In this document: in pieces, positions 1 to 9,979 of the stretch
Layout of the letters: each line of letters begins with the position of its first letter
Position numbering within the stretch: the first letter of the stretch is position 1
NCBI GenBank assembly: GCA_902541435.1
Contig: CACBQR010000008.1
Location: 1 to 41,649 of the forward strand
Length of the DNA stretch: 41,649 nucleotides
From: an uncultured Alphaproteobacteria bacterium
Lineage (GTDB): Bacteria; Pseudomonadota; Alphaproteobacteria; HIMB59; GCA-002718135
Direction: 5' to 3'
Program-made: the position numbers and the translations under genes
Notes under the pieces: generated by a model
What the model saw: only the letters and a program-made list of their open reading frames with translations
Told to the model about the DNA's origin: nothing
Databases searched by the model: none

Positions 1-630
1 AACTGCAACAAATTTATTTGTTTCATTGAATATTTGAAAAAGAGCCTTTTGCATATTGATGTTTTTTTTATAAGTTTTCAAACCTTCTTCAGAAAATATA
101 GGGTGCGAAGCTTTGTGAACAATTTCAGAAATTTTATTAGAATTTTTAAAATTATCTAGATCAGCAACACATTTAATATTTTTTTTATTGGTATTAATAG
201 CAATATAAGAGGCCATATCTATCCATCTCATATCTATTGAATAAATATCCTTTTTTTTAAAATTTAATTTGGGTATTTTCTTATAATCAAGTAGTTTTGG
301 ATCATTGTATGCTGCTAGTAATCTTTCACCTTTTGTATCCTCAATTACAAAGCTTTGCGAAGACTGACATTTTTTAATAAAAATTGATTTACTAGTATTA
401 ATAGAAAATTTTTTTAATTCATTTTTTAAAAAGTCTGATGAATCATCATCTCCAAATTTTCCTATGAATTTTGATTCAGAGCCCAAAATTTTTGCAGTAA
501 ATGCAGATACTGCTGCTGAACCACCTAATCTTTTATCAATACCTCTAGATAAAACTTTAATTGGTTTTTTTGGAAATTTATTAATCCTACTTATGTAATC
601 TGTAAATATTGATCCTGCGCAAATGATCAT
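1..630 (-). CDS. PfkB/ribokinase-family sugar kinase, C-terminus truncated by the window edge; resembles YihV-type sulfofructose kinase
   Basis: Hand translation from the ATG at 630 is open to position 1: MIICAGSIFTDYISRINKFPKKPIKVLSRGIDKRLGGSAAVSAFTAKILGSESKFIGKFGDDDSSDFLKN...SQSFVIEDTKGERLLAAYNDPKLLDY...SIDMRWIDMASY...HPIFSEEGLKTY. PfkB N-terminal GGSAA and GKFGDD signatures. Not in the ORF track because it runs off the edge. Confidence 0.85.
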   Translation of the reverse strand, partial: MIICAGSIFTDYISRINKFPKKPIKVLSRGIDKRLGGSAAVSAFTAKILGSESKFIGKFGDDDSSDFLKNELKKFSINTSKSIFIKKCQSSQSFVIEDTKGERLLAAYNDPKLLDYKKIPKLNFKKKDIYSIDMRWIDMASYIAINTNKKNIKCVADLDNFKNSNKISEIVHKASHPIFSEEGLKTYKKNINMQKALFQIFNETNKFVAV

Positions 631-640
631 AAAATATTAA

Positions 641-1210
641 TTAAAGGTATTTAACTTTACCAATAAACTTTCTAAACCTATCTCTTATAGTTATAGGATT
701 GAGTGGAATGGGATCAATTTTAACATTTCCAGAATTGATCTTTGAAATTATTACATATGAATTATCTTTATCATCAATGGCTTTGTTCAATTCATTAACT
801 GTTTCCTCGCCAGAACATTCAACCACATTTTTGCAGCCAGCTCCTAATGCAACATCCTTCAAGGAAGTTTTCTCATCAGTAAATGTTCGTTGATCTCCTG
901 TTGATCCATAAGAACCATTATCAATTATCAATAAAGTATAGTTTGATGGCGCTCTATTACCTATTGTTGCTAGGGTATTCATATTCATTAAAACTGATCC
1001 ATCACCATCTATACTAATAACGTGTTTATTTTGGGATAGTGCCAAGCCTAAGCCAATAGAAGATGATAAGCCCATACTGCCTAACATATAAAAAAAATTT
1101 GGTTGATCACTAATTTTATATAATTCTTGAGATGGAAGACCTATATTACAAATAACTAAGTTATCTTTAAGAATATTTTGTACCTTATTTAATAAATCAA
1201 AACGGTTCAT
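641..1210 (-). CDS. comE: Sulfopyruvate decarboxylase beta subunit-like TPP enzyme (ComE family)
   Basis: TPP-binding motif GDGSVLMNMNTLATIGNRAPSNYTLLIIDNGSYGSTG; 189 aa; ATGA overlap with the upstream ComD-like gene. Confidence 0.8.
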   Translation of the reverse strand: MNRFDLLNKVQNILKDNLVICNIGLPSQELYKISDQPNFFYMLGSMGLSSSIGLGLALSQNKHVISIDGDGSVLMNMNTLATIGNRAPSNYTLLIIDNGSYGSTGDQRTFTDEKTSLKDVALGAGCKNVVECSGEETVNELNKAIDDKDNSYVIISKINSGNVKIDPIPLNPITIRDRFRKFIGKVKYL

Positions 1211-1707
1211 TTATCATCTTTCATTAAATTGAAATCACATAAAATAGCTACCGGTGATTCAACAACTTTGGCATGTTTGCTAAATGTTGAAATTTTATTT
1301 AATTCTTTTTCAGAAGAGCAATGCAACATAGGTATTCTCAACGTTTGTAAAATATCTTCAGTAATCTTCGCCATTCCACCTTGCGCTCCTACTGGCTCAC
1401 CAGGTGTACCCCTGTAACTAATTAAAAAAACAACAGGCATTTGATATAATTGTAATAGAGAAACAATTGCATTCACTGAATTTCCAATCCCTGTATTCTG
1501 CATCATTATACACGGGAATTTATTTCCTAAATAAGCTCCAGCACAAATACCCATACCTTCTTCCTCTCTTGGTACAGCCGAATAATAAACATCTTTATCA
1601 TTTTCAAGAATATCAATCATGTTGGCTAATAGCTTACAAGGAACACTTAAGTAAAAATCTACTCCACCTTTTTTTAAATTATCTATGATTTTTTTACTGA
1701 TTTTCAT
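1207..1707 (-). CDS. comD: Sulfopyruvate decarboxylase alpha subunit-like (ComD family)
   Basis: 166 aa TPP pyrimidine-domain protein with the conserved glutamate region (VPREEEGMGICAGAYLGN) and QNTGIGNSVNAIVSL; translationally coupled to comE. Confidence 0.8.
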   Translation of the reverse strand: MKISKKIIDNLKKGGVDFYLSVPCKLLANMIDILENDKDVYYSAVPREEEGMGICAGAYLGNKFPCIMMQNTGIGNSVNAIVSLLQLYQMPVVFLISYRGTPGEPVGAQGGMAKITEDILQTLRIPMLHCSSEKELNKISTFSKHAKVVESPVAILCDFNLMKDDK

Positions 1708-1753
1708 TTATGCGGATGTCTATAGATATAAAATTATAAAACAATAAATTAAT

Positions 1754-2806
1754 TTATTTAAAATCATTTCTTAATTTTATTTTTGTATTTGAATTATATG
1801 TTTCGCCTACTTTTAATATAGTTGATGGAAAATTTGGTTGATTAATAGCATCTGGAAAAATTTGCGTCTCTAGACACATACCATATTGTAATCCATAATT
1901 ACGATTATGTTTGCCATGATATGAATCTTTCATCATATTACCAGTATAAAATTGTATTCCAGGTTGATCAGTCGAGTATTCAACTCCCATACCAGTAATA
2001 TTACTGTAGATGGAAGCTATAGATTGATCAATAGAATAATCTTTGAGAACATAATTGTGATCAATACCACCGCCATCTAAAAAAGATTTATTTATTTCAA
2101 ATGAATTATTAAGATCATATTTTGTATTAACTACATCGAATAGTTTACCAGTAGGAATTGATCCCTCATCAGTTTCGCAAATTTGATTAGATGATATTCT
2201 TACAACATGGTCAGTAATATTTTTATAATTATCTTTATGGCCATGGAAATTCCAATAGTTATGATTAGTCATATTAACAATAGTATCTTGATCTGTTGTA
2301 GCATTAAAGGAAATTAGAATTTCGTTATTATTATTAAGTTCGTAAATAGTTTTACAATTTAGGTTGCCTGGATAATTTTCTTCTAAATGTTTAGACTGGT
2401 AAGTGAGCTCTACTTTTATACTTTGGCTTGTTTTTTTAATATCAGCTATTTTCCAAATCTTTTTATTAAAACCTACCTCTCCACCATGAAGATGATCAGG
2501 TTCAGTATTAGAATATAAATTATATTCTTTCCCATTGAGAGTAAATTTACTTTGCCCTATTCTATTACAAACTCTTCCAATAATTGAATTGAAATATCCA
2601 TGAGCTTCCAAGCAATCATCTAAATTACCATAACCTAATAAAACATCCTCTGTTTCAGAGACATTCGAAGAAGTTGGAATACAAACTTCACTCATATAAC
2701 CACCATAAGTATAAAAACTAAAACTATAATTGTTTGAGTTAATAATATTAACTATGTCAATATCTAAACCTTTATCATTTTGAAGTTTGGTAATTTTATA
2801 TTTCAT
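1754..2806 (-). CDS. galM: Aldose 1-epimerase (GalM family)
   Basis: GRVCNRIGQSKFTLNGKEYNL, HLHGGEVGFNKKIW, NHNYWNFHG, GIDHNYVL, FYTGNMM and CLETQIFPDAINQPNFPS are classical GalM motifs. Confidence 0.9.
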   Translation of the reverse strand: MKYKITKLQNDKGLDIDIVNIINSNNYSFSFYTYGGYMSEVCIPTSSNVSETEDVLLGYGNLDDCLEAHGYFNSIIGRVCNRIGQSKFTLNGKEYNLYSNTEPDHLHGGEVGFNKKIWKIADIKKTSQSIKVELTYQSKHLEENYPGNLNCKTIYELNNNNEILISFNATTDQDTIVNMTNHNYWNFHGHKDNYKNITDHVVRISSNQICETDEGSIPTGKLFDVVNTKYDLNNSFEINKSFLDGGGIDHNYVLKDYSIDQSIASIYSNITGMGVEYSTDQPGIQFYTGNMMKDSYHGKHNRNYGLQYGMCLETQIFPDAINQPNFPSTILKVGETYNSNTKIKLRNDFK

Positions 2807-3705
2807 TATATTTTCCTTAATCTTTGAAAATCATTTTTTCTTTGTTGAAGATAAATGATTAATCCACCTAAAACTATGAAAAAAGCACCTGGGAAAAGTT
2901 GATCAACTGGCCATTCTGCAAAAAATATCCAACCTAAAATAAGTGCAAAAAATATCTCGATATAATCAAATGGCATAATTTTACTAAGTTCTGCTTTTCT
3001 TGCACCATATATTAAAAGTAAAGTTCCAGATCCTCCTGCAATCCCCATGACACAAACTACTAAGAAATCATTTATACTTTTAAAATTTTCCCACATACCA
3101 AAAAACATTACTAACATACATGCAACGATGATTGTCCCTGTTTGACCGTATAAGTTAATAAGTGGTGAAGGAACATGATCCTCAAAACTTAAAGAAGTTA
3201 CTCTTGCTAATGAATATCCCAAAGCTGCAAGTATAGGAAGTAGTAACATATAATTAAAATCTGATGACCAAGGTTGCATAATTAAAACGATACCTGCAAA
3301 ACCAGAAATTACTGCACTCATTTTGTACCAACCAAATTTTTCACCTAGTATAGGAATAGCAAGAAGAGTAACCATCATAGGTCCTGTGTATTCCATGGTA
3401 GCGACTAAAGCAAATGGGAGGTAAGCATAAGAAGTGTAGAGACATAATTGAGCCAATGCTACAAATACTCCACGGAATAATCCTAGCTTCCATTGTGTTA
3501 TTTTTATTTGTCTACCGTTTCGATGCCAATCTTGTGAGAAATATAGAGCAATAACACATGGGATCATCCCAAATAAATTTCGAAAAACAGAAAGTTGAGC
3601 TGCTGGATAGTCATTTCGCAAAAACTTTATCGCAATCCCCATACAATCCAATAAAAACAAACCTGAAAGTGATAATATAACAGCTAAAAATAAATTATTT
3701 TTCAT
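2806..3705 (-). CDS. EamA/DMT-superfamily permease
   Basis: About 10 hydrophobic helices, two EamA-like repeats, 299 aa. Confidence 0.85.
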   Translation of the reverse strand: MKNNLFLAVILSLSGLFLLDCMGIAIKFLRNDYPAAQLSVFRNLFGMIPCVIALYFSQDWHRNGRQIKITQWKLGLFRGVFVALAQLCLYTSYAYLPFALVATMEYTGPMMVTLLAIPILGEKFGWYKMSAVISGFAGIVLIMQPWSSDFNYMLLLPILAALGYSLARVTSLSFEDHVPSPLINLYGQTGTIIVACMLVMFFGMWENFKSINDFLVVCVMGIAGGSGTLLLIYGARKAELSKIMPFDYIEIFFALILGWIFFAEWPVDQLFPGAFFIVLGGLIIYLQQRKNDFQRLRKI

Positions 3706-3718
3706 TAATCATAGTCTA

Positions 3719-4777
3719 TTATTCTAAAATAATTTCTTTTCCTATTTCTTGACTTTTATAGATTCCATCTAAAATTTTCATTACTTGTAGAGAGTGTTCA
3801 GCCGGAATAGTAACTGGTTGATCGTTTGCAACAAACTCTGCAAACTCGATACATTCTTTGGCATGAGGTTCAATAGTGTCTTTTAAATTTCCTTCAATTT
3901 TTTTAGTTATGTGAGTTTGAGAATTGATATCATTTTTTATAATCTCACAATTAGGCCAATGCAAACCAGCTTCTCTTCCGTATAACCATACCTGCATATC
4001 TTCTATTTTATCTTCTGGTAGTTTATGATGAAGCATCCATGATACTTCAAGCATCAAGGTTGCACCATTTTTAAACCTAACAAACGCAGCTGCAAAATCC
4101 TCAACGTTCATTGCTTCCTTATCGTACTCTCCATTGTAACTAAAAGAATTTGGCTGCTTTGCTAATTCTGTTTTTGACACACCCGTCACAGAAAGTGGTT
4201 CTGGATTGTTCATAAACCAAAGAGTTAAATCTAATACGTGCACCCCTATATCAATACAAGGCCCTCCTCCTGAATTTTCTTTTTTTAAAAAACCAAGTGA
4301 GACTGGTAAAAAATTTCTTCTAAGCATCCAAGAGCGTGCATGATATATCGAACCAATTGATTTGGATTGATCTTTTATTAATTGAGAATCTTTTCTGAAC
4401 CTAAAGTGTTGAGCACACATTAATTTTTTTTTCGTTTGATCTCTTACTTCAATCATTTTTTTTATTTGTGAGGCATTTGGAGCTAAGGGTTTTTCACATA
4501 AAACATCTTTGCCTGCTTGCATTGCTTTAATTGCTAAATCACAATGATAGTTATTAGGCGCACAAATATCTATTACATCTATATCTGGATCATTAATCAT
4601 ATCTAAGGGATCAAGATATAATTTTTTTATTTGATTTATATTACCCCAATCTTCAAGAATAGAATTATTAATATCGGAACCTGCTATTAATTCTGCATGT
4701 TCTGACATGCGCCAACCAGGTACATGTAACTTTGCAATGCCACCGACGCCAATAATGCCAACTTTTATTTTACTCAT
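3719..4777 (-). CDS. Gfo/Idh/MocA-family NAD(P)-dependent oxidoreductase
   Basis: N-terminal Rossmann VGIIGVGGIAKLH, CEKPLA motif, GGGPCIDIGVHVLDL. Confidence 0.9.
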   Translation of the reverse strand: MSKIKVGIIGVGGIAKLHVPGWRMSEHAELIAGSDINNSILEDWGNINQIKKLYLDPLDMINDPDIDVIDICAPNNYHCDLAIKAMQAGKDVLCEKPLAPNASQIKKMIEVRDQTKKKLMCAQHFRFRKDSQLIKDQSKSIGSIYHARSWMLRRNFLPVSLGFLKKENSGGGPCIDIGVHVLDLTLWFMNNPEPLSVTGVSKTELAKQPNSFSYNGEYDKEAMNVEDFAAAFVRFKNGATLMLEVSWMLHHKLPEDKIEDMQVWLYGREAGLHWPNCEIIKNDINSQTHITKKIEGNLKDTIEPHAKECIEFAEFVANDQPVTIPAEHSLQVMKILDGIYKSQEIGKEIILE

Positions 4778-4793
4778 AATTATATTTTTTAAT

Positions 4794-5783
4794 TTAGATA
4801 TTTATCCATTTTTTTTCTTTTTCTGATTGGTAAATTGATTCCATTATACTACTTCTCAATGCTGCTTCTGTAGGAGTAACTAGGTTTTTAGTATTGTTAT
4901 CATTTAATGAGTTGAGAAACAAATCAAATGCATGTGGTAATGTTTCTGGTAAATTTTCTTCTATTCTTTCTATTTTTTTACCTTCCTTATTTTCATTTAT
5001 AATTAATTGCTCATTAGTTGTTCTTGCGTGAGCTTTTGTACCGCTTACAAAAATAGTGTATGGCTGCGCTACATCTATCCATCCCGCAGCAATACTAGCT
5101 ATCAACCCACTTTTAAATTTTATCAAAGCTTCTCCACTTTCTTCACAATCTGGATATTGATTATATACTTTTGTAAAGGTTGCGCTCACTGACTCAACAT
5201 CAGAAAAAAACCATAAAAGAAGATCTAAAACATGTGTTCCTAAATCACCAAAAGCTCCAACGCCTGCAACCTTAGGATCTGTCATCCATTGATAGTTTTT
5301 GAAAATATCCCTCATAAGACCATCGTGACAATTAATGAGTCGAATTCTTGAAATTTCGCCAAAATAATTATCAGTGATTAATTGTTTAAGCTTTATGTAA
5401 ACAGGATTGCTTCTCATGAAATATCCAGTTTGAAAAATAATTTTTGAAGACTCAATAAGATTTGCCATTTCAAAAGAGTCTTTTTTTCCTATACCCAAAG
5501 GTTTTTCTATAAAACAGTGTTTTTTATTCTCGGTAATTTTTTTAACTAATTCATAGTGCAAATTAGTTTCTGAACATACTATAACACCATCTAAATTAGG
5601 TTCTTTCAATAAATCAACATAGTTATCATAATTCTTACATTGCAGTTTATCAGAATCAATTTTTGACCTATTCTTGTCTTTGTCCCAAACACCAATACAA
5701 TTAATTTTAATGTTTGAAATTACCTTAGAAATAAAATTTGGTGTATGAATATGAGAGGTTCCAATAAATGCTATATTTTTCAT
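4794..5783 (-). CDS. Gfo/Idh/MocA-family oxidoreductase (second)
   Basis: IEKPLG motif, GVGAFGDLGTHVLDLLLWF; Rossmann N-terminus. Confidence 0.9.
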   Translation of the reverse strand: MKNIAFIGTSHIHTPNFISKVISNIKINCIGVWDKDKNRSKIDSDKLQCKNYDNYVDLLKEPNLDGVIVCSETNLHYELVKKITENKKHCFIEKPLGIGKKDSFEMANLIESSKIIFQTGYFMRSNPVYIKLKQLITDNYFGEISRIRLINCHDGLMRDIFKNYQWMTDPKVAGVGAFGDLGTHVLDLLLWFFSDVESVSATFTKVYNQYPDCEESGEALIKFKSGLIASIAAGWIDVAQPYTIFVSGTKAHARTTNEQLIINENKEGKKIERIEENLPETLPHAFDLFLNSLNDNNTKNLVTPTEAALRSSIMESIYQSEKEKKWINI

Positions 5784-5801
5784 TACAGTTATAAAAACTA
5801 C

Positions 5802-6788
5802 TTATAGAGCACAACACTGATCGACCCAGTGACCTGGTTCAACTTCAATAAGGCCCATTTTTATTTCTCCACCTTTGCAATCTACTCCAGGATTAGGACA
5901 TCTGGTTCTAAATACACAACCTGGAGGTGGATTTAATGCACTAGGAATTTCTCCCTTTAGTTCTATAGCTTCAGATCTTTTCTCTGGATCAATTGATGGA
6001 ATAGAAGATAATAGTGCCTTTGTGTAAGAATGTTTTGGATTCTTAAATAATTCTCTTGAGGGTCCCATTTCAACAATGTGCCCCAAATACATAACTGCAA
6101 CAACGTCACATACATGAGCTACTACACTTAAATCATGACTTATGAATAAATAAGTTAAGTTAAGCTCGGTTTGAAGTTGTTTTAAAAGATTTAATATATC
6201 TGCTTGTATTGATACATCTAAAGCAGCAACACTTTCGTCTGCTACTATAAATTTTGGATTACTTACTAAGGCTCTTGCAATTGATATTCTTTGTCTTTGT
6301 CCTCCAGAAAATGCATGAGGAAATCTTCTTAGGTGCTCAATATTTAATCTACATTTTGAAGCAATGTCTCTTACTCTTTCATCAGTTTCTTGTCTTGAGT
6401 TTGTTATTTTCATCACTTCTAAAGGCTCTGCAATAATATCCCTCACTGTCATTCTTGGACTTAAAGCAGCATAAGGATCTTGAAAAATTAATTGAGCTTT
6501 TTTTCTATATTCTTTTAAATCTTGTTTGTTCATATCTGTTAAATCATAATCTCTTTCATCGTCATGAAAAATAACATTTCCAGAACTAATTTTATTAGCT
6601 CCAAGTATTGCTCTACCAAGAGTAGTTTTTCCTGAACCAGATTCACCCACTAAACCAAAAAAAGATCCTTTTTTAATTTTGATATTGATATTGTTTACAG
6701 CATGTATTTTTTGTTTTTTTGAAATAAAATTTTCTTGATAATCAAAATTTACTGAAACATTATTTACTGAAATTAAATTATCACCCAT
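5802..6788 (-). CDS. oppF: ABC transporter ATP-binding protein, oligopeptide/dipeptide type (OppF/DppF)
   Basis: Walker A GESGSGKTT, signature SGGQRQRISIARAL, Opp/DppF C-terminal GCVFRTRCP. The ORF track extends to 6842, but the internal start MGDNLISVNNV at 6788 is more likely. Confidence 0.9.
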   Translation of the reverse strand: MGDNLISVNNVSVNFDYQENFISKKQKIHAVNNINIKIKKGSFFGLVGESGSGKTTLGRAILGANKISSGNVIFHDDERDYDLTDMNKQDLKEYRKKAQLIFQDPYAALSPRMTVRDIIAEPLEVMKITNSRQETDERVRDIASKCRLNIEHLRRFPHAFSGGQRQRISIARALVSNPKFIVADESVAALDVSIQADILNLLKQLQTELNLTYLFISHDLSVVAHVCDVVAVMYLGHIVEMGPSRELFKNPKHSYTKALLSSIPSIDPEKRSEAIELKGEIPSALNPPPGCVFRTRCPNPGVDCKGGEIKMGLIEVEPGHWVDQCCAL

Positions 6789-7770
6789 TTTGACCACACT
6801 TAATTCCACATTGATCAACCCAGTGACCTGGTTCAACTTCAATTAGTTTCATTTCTATTTTACCATCTTTTCCTTCTGGATTATGATGGGGGCATCTAGT
6901 TCTAAATACACACCCTGTTGGTCTATCTAATGGACTTGGAATATTTCCAGGTATTGGAGATAACGGCGCGTCTAAGTTATTTATGTCAGGTAAAGCTTGT
7001 AATAGCCCTTTTGTATAAGGATGTTTTGGGTTTTTAAGGATCTCATTTACTGGACCTTTCTCCACTACACTTCCCAAATACATAACCGCTACATGATCAG
7101 CGACCTGTGCAATAACACCTAGATCGTGAGTAATAAATATTACTCCCATTTGATATTCTTTAATAATATCTTTAATTAGGTTAATTACTTGAGCTTGAAT
7201 TGTTACATCTAAAGCAGTTGTTGGCTCATCTGCTAATAAAAGTTTAGGCATTGTTGATAGTGCCATAGCTATCATTGCTCTTTGACGCATTCCCCCAGAT
7301 AATTCAAATGCATATTGATTAAACCGTTTTTCTGCATCTGCTATGCCTACTCTTTTTAGCATGTTTATGGATATTGATTTTGCTTCCTCTTTATTAATAT
7401 TTTTATGAATTAGTAATTGCTCAACCATTTGTGCGCCAATTTTTATTGCCGGAGCAAAACTTGCCATAGGCTCTTGAAAAATCATTGATACTTTACCACC
7501 TCTTATTTTTTTTAAGTCTTGCTTAGAGGTAAATTGAAGAACATTTTCGTTGTCTAAAATTATTTCTGCGTCTTCATTATAAGAAGTATTACCTGGATTT
7601 AATTTCATAATCGATTTAGCAGTCACAGATTTACCTGATCCGGATTCACCAACTATACCAAGTACTTCACCTTGATCTACAGAAAGAGAGATATTTTCAA
7701 CTGCAGTAATTCTACCTTCATCAGTATCAAATTTTACATCTAAATTTTTTACTTCTAATAAATGACTCAT
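6781..7770 (-). CDS. oppD: ABC transporter ATP-binding protein, oligopeptide/dipeptide type (OppD/DppD)
   Basis: Walker A GESGSGKS, SGGMRQRAMIAMAL, C-terminal GCVFRTRCP. Confidence 0.92.
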   Translation of the reverse strand: MSHLLEVKNLDVKFDTDEGRITAVENISLSVDQGEVLGIVGESGSGKSVTAKSIMKLNPGNTSYNEDAEIILDNENVLQFTSKQDLKKIRGGKVSMIFQEPMASFAPAIKIGAQMVEQLLIHKNINKEEAKSISINMLKRVGIADAEKRFNQYAFELSGGMRQRAMIAMALSTMPKLLLADEPTTALDVTIQAQVINLIKDIIKEYQMGVIFITHDLGVIAQVADHVAVMYLGSVVEKGPVNEILKNPKHPYTKGLLQALPDINNLDAPLSPIPGNIPSPLDRPTGCVFRTRCPHHNPEGKDGKIEMKLIEVEPGHWVDQCGIKCGQNG

Positions 7771-7771
7771 A

Positions 7772-8932
7772 TTATTTTACCTTATGAGGATCTGCTGCAT
7801 CACGTAATCCATCCCCTACATAGACAAATGTTAAAATTAATACGACTAAGAAAAATACAGGAATAAAATACCATTGATAGTTTAAAAGTACGTCGGCCTT
7901 TGTTGCATTTTGTAAAAGTACACCTAGAGAGTTTACAGGTTCTCTCAAACCAAGTCCTATAAAACTTAAAGCTGTTTCAGATAATAACATGTATGGGAAA
8001 CTAATGACTAAATCGACAATAATATAGCTCGTGAAACTTGGTAACAAGTGTCTTATAATAATGTGAGTAGATGATGCTCCACAAAGTTTTGCAGCAAGAA
8101 TATATTCTTGGCTTCTTTCACTAAGTAGATGCGTTCTTACTCTTCTAGCAAGTGTTGGCCATGAAATTAATCCAAGTAAACAGGAAATAAAAAAGAACCG
8201 TAATTCAGAACTCCATTCTAATGGCGCAAAGGCAGCAAGACACATAAACAGAGGTATTGGCGGAACCGTTCGAATTGCATCAGTAAACATTTGCAATACA
8301 CTATCAATCCATCCACCATAGTAACCTGATATTCCACCTATAATTAAGGATAGTACAAATGATATAAAAACACCAAGTGTCCCTACAGCTAGTGAAATAT
8401 AAATTGCACTCAAGGTTCTGCTAAATAAATCTTTTCCTGCCTTATCTGTTCCAAATATATGAATACCACCTTCTTCAACTCCAAATAAATGAGTATTAAA
8501 TGTAAAACCTGGAATTTTAAAATCTAAAATTTTTCCTGGAAGATTTATATTAAAATCAAAAACTTTATACTCCCAACCTTCAACAAAAAAATAAACATAT
8601 CTTCTTTTTTCTGTATCAGTTTTATAGACCCATCTAAAATTAGTATCAGCTCCTCTATATTTTGTTAAAGTGTGTAAAAACGGCCTTGGTGAAAAACCAT
8701 TTTCATCCCAAAACATCGGAACCTGAGGTGCTCCATTTTCATAATCTTTGTCGCGACCATTAATAGTCGGATCATATGGAGATAAAAAATCTGAGAATAG
8801 ACTACAAACAATCATGAAAAGTAATATTGAACCTGCAATCATTGCCGATCTATTTCCAAAAAAGCGTGTTCTTACTAATTGCATCTGTGTAGCTGTATAA
8901 TAAGCTTCTTTTTTTTGATTACTAACCTCCAC
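7772..8932 (-). CDS. oppC: ABC transporter permease (OppC/DppC type) with a large insertion between TM1 and TM2
   Basis: HIFGTDKAGKDLFSR and EYILAAKLCGASSTHIIIRHLLPS (EAA loop). Confidence 0.9.
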   Translation of the reverse strand: MEVSNQKKEAYYTATQMQLVRTRFFGNRSAMIAGSILLFMIVCSLFSDFLSPYDPTINGRDKDYENGAPQVPMFWDENGFSPRPFLHTLTKYRGADTNFRWVYKTDTEKRRYVYFFVEGWEYKVFDFNINLPGKILDFKIPGFTFNTHLFGVEEGGIHIFGTDKAGKDLFSRTLSAIYISLAVGTLGVFISFVLSLIIGGISGYYGGWIDSVLQMFTDAIRTVPPIPLFMCLAAFAPLEWSSELRFFFISCLLGLISWPTLARRVRTHLLSERSQEYILAAKLCGASSTHIIIRHLLPSFTSYIIVDLVISFPYMLLSETALSFIGLGLREPVNSLGVLLQNATKADVLLNYQWYFIPVFFLVVLILTFVYVGDGLRDAADPHKVK

Positions 8933-9935
8933 CCATAACTCCTTTTCTTATTCTTGGATCCATTATTGCTAAAATTATATCTGTAACAAAATTAACAAAA
9001 ACGATTGTTGCTGTAAGTAAAAATATTATTGCTCCAGCTAGTTGCTGATCATTTGATCTAGCCAAAGCTTCTATTAACAAAGCTCCTGCCTCAGTCAAAA
9101 TTAAAATCAGAGCAACTATTGGAAGTGCACTAAAAATTCTATTTAAATCAAATCCTATTGAATTTATTACAGGTCCTAAAGAATGCTTTGCTGGATATCG
9201 CCAAAGCAAACTCATCCCTGATACACCTCTTGCCCTTGCCGCCATTACATACAACTTATCATTTTCATCTAACATTAAAGCTCTGACAGTTTGCAATGCA
9301 AAGGCAGTTGCATTCCATCCTAAAACAAAAATAGGCAACCATGCTCTACCTAAAAAATCCATTAACTTTGCTGATGACCATGGTTCATTTTCATATTCTT
9401 GAGAAAATAATCCTGTCATCGTATCTCCATAATAGATTGTCATAAAAAGCATTATACAAAGTGCCACTAAAAAATTTGGCAATGCTATGCCAAGGTAACT
9501 AACAAACTTTAGAGTGTTATCTAATGATGCATATTTTGTCGTGGCTGAAATAATTCCTACCGGTATAGCAATTAAATATGAAAATATTAATGCTACTAAA
9601 CATATGGTTAGAGATAAAGTAAATCTTCCACTTAATAATTCATTAATATTCATTCTTAGAATACAACTATCACCAAAATCTTGATTGATAACAATGTCAG
9701 AAATCCACTTTCCATATCTATAAAGGAATGGTTTATCTAAGCCTAAGCGAATTTTTTCTGCTTCAATATCTTCATAAGTAATTTGAGAGCCCTGAGTATT
9801 TTTAAAAGCTAAATATCTTTCAGCACACGTTCCAGGTACTAATTCCATTAAAGAAAAAACTATGAAACAAACAATTAATAAAGTTACAATAGCTAAAAAT
9901 GCTCTTGTAAATGTAAACTGAACAAAATTAATCAT
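8922..9935 (-). CDS. oppB: ABC transporter permease (OppB/DppB type)
   Basis: LGLDKPFLYRYGKW, EAA-loop-like YVMAARARGVSGMSLLWRYPAKHSLGPV. Confidence 0.9.
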   Translation of the reverse strand: MINFVQFTFTRAFLAIVTLLIVCFIVFSLMELVPGTCAERYLAFKNTQGSQITYEDIEAEKIRLGLDKPFLYRYGKWISDIVINQDFGDSCILRMNINELLSGRFTLSLTICLVALIFSYLIAIPVGIISATTKYASLDNTLKFVSYLGIALPNFLVALCIMLFMTIYYGDTMTGLFSQEYENEPWSSAKLMDFLGRAWLPIFVLGWNATAFALQTVRALMLDENDKLYVMAARARGVSGMSLLWRYPAKHSLGPVINSIGFDLNRIFSALPIVALILILTEAGALLIEALARSNDQQLAGAIIFLLTATIVFVNFVTDIILAIMDPRIRKGVMGGG

Positions 9936-9979
9936 AGCATGATTTCACTTAATTGATTTTTAAGAATAGTAGAAAAAAG

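Noticed and set aside
699-893. Short plus-strand ORFs antisense to long genes (e.g. 699-893, 1229-1417, 5007-5192, 16529-16723, 23041-23295, 32770-33231, 34723-34989)
   Set aside because: All lie opposite well-supported conserved CDSs and show no recognisable domain; they look like by-products of codon usage on the opposite strand.
1710-1753. AT-rich palindromic stretch (ataaattaatttat) between comD and galM
   Set aside because: Short and low-complexity; such symmetry is expected by chance at this base composition.
6789-6842. N-terminal extension of OppF overlapping oppD (MKLNQVTGLINVELSVVK)
   Set aside because: Encoded opposite frame to conserved OppD C-terminus; the start at MGDNLISVNNV gives the normal ABC N-terminus and a typical short overlap.
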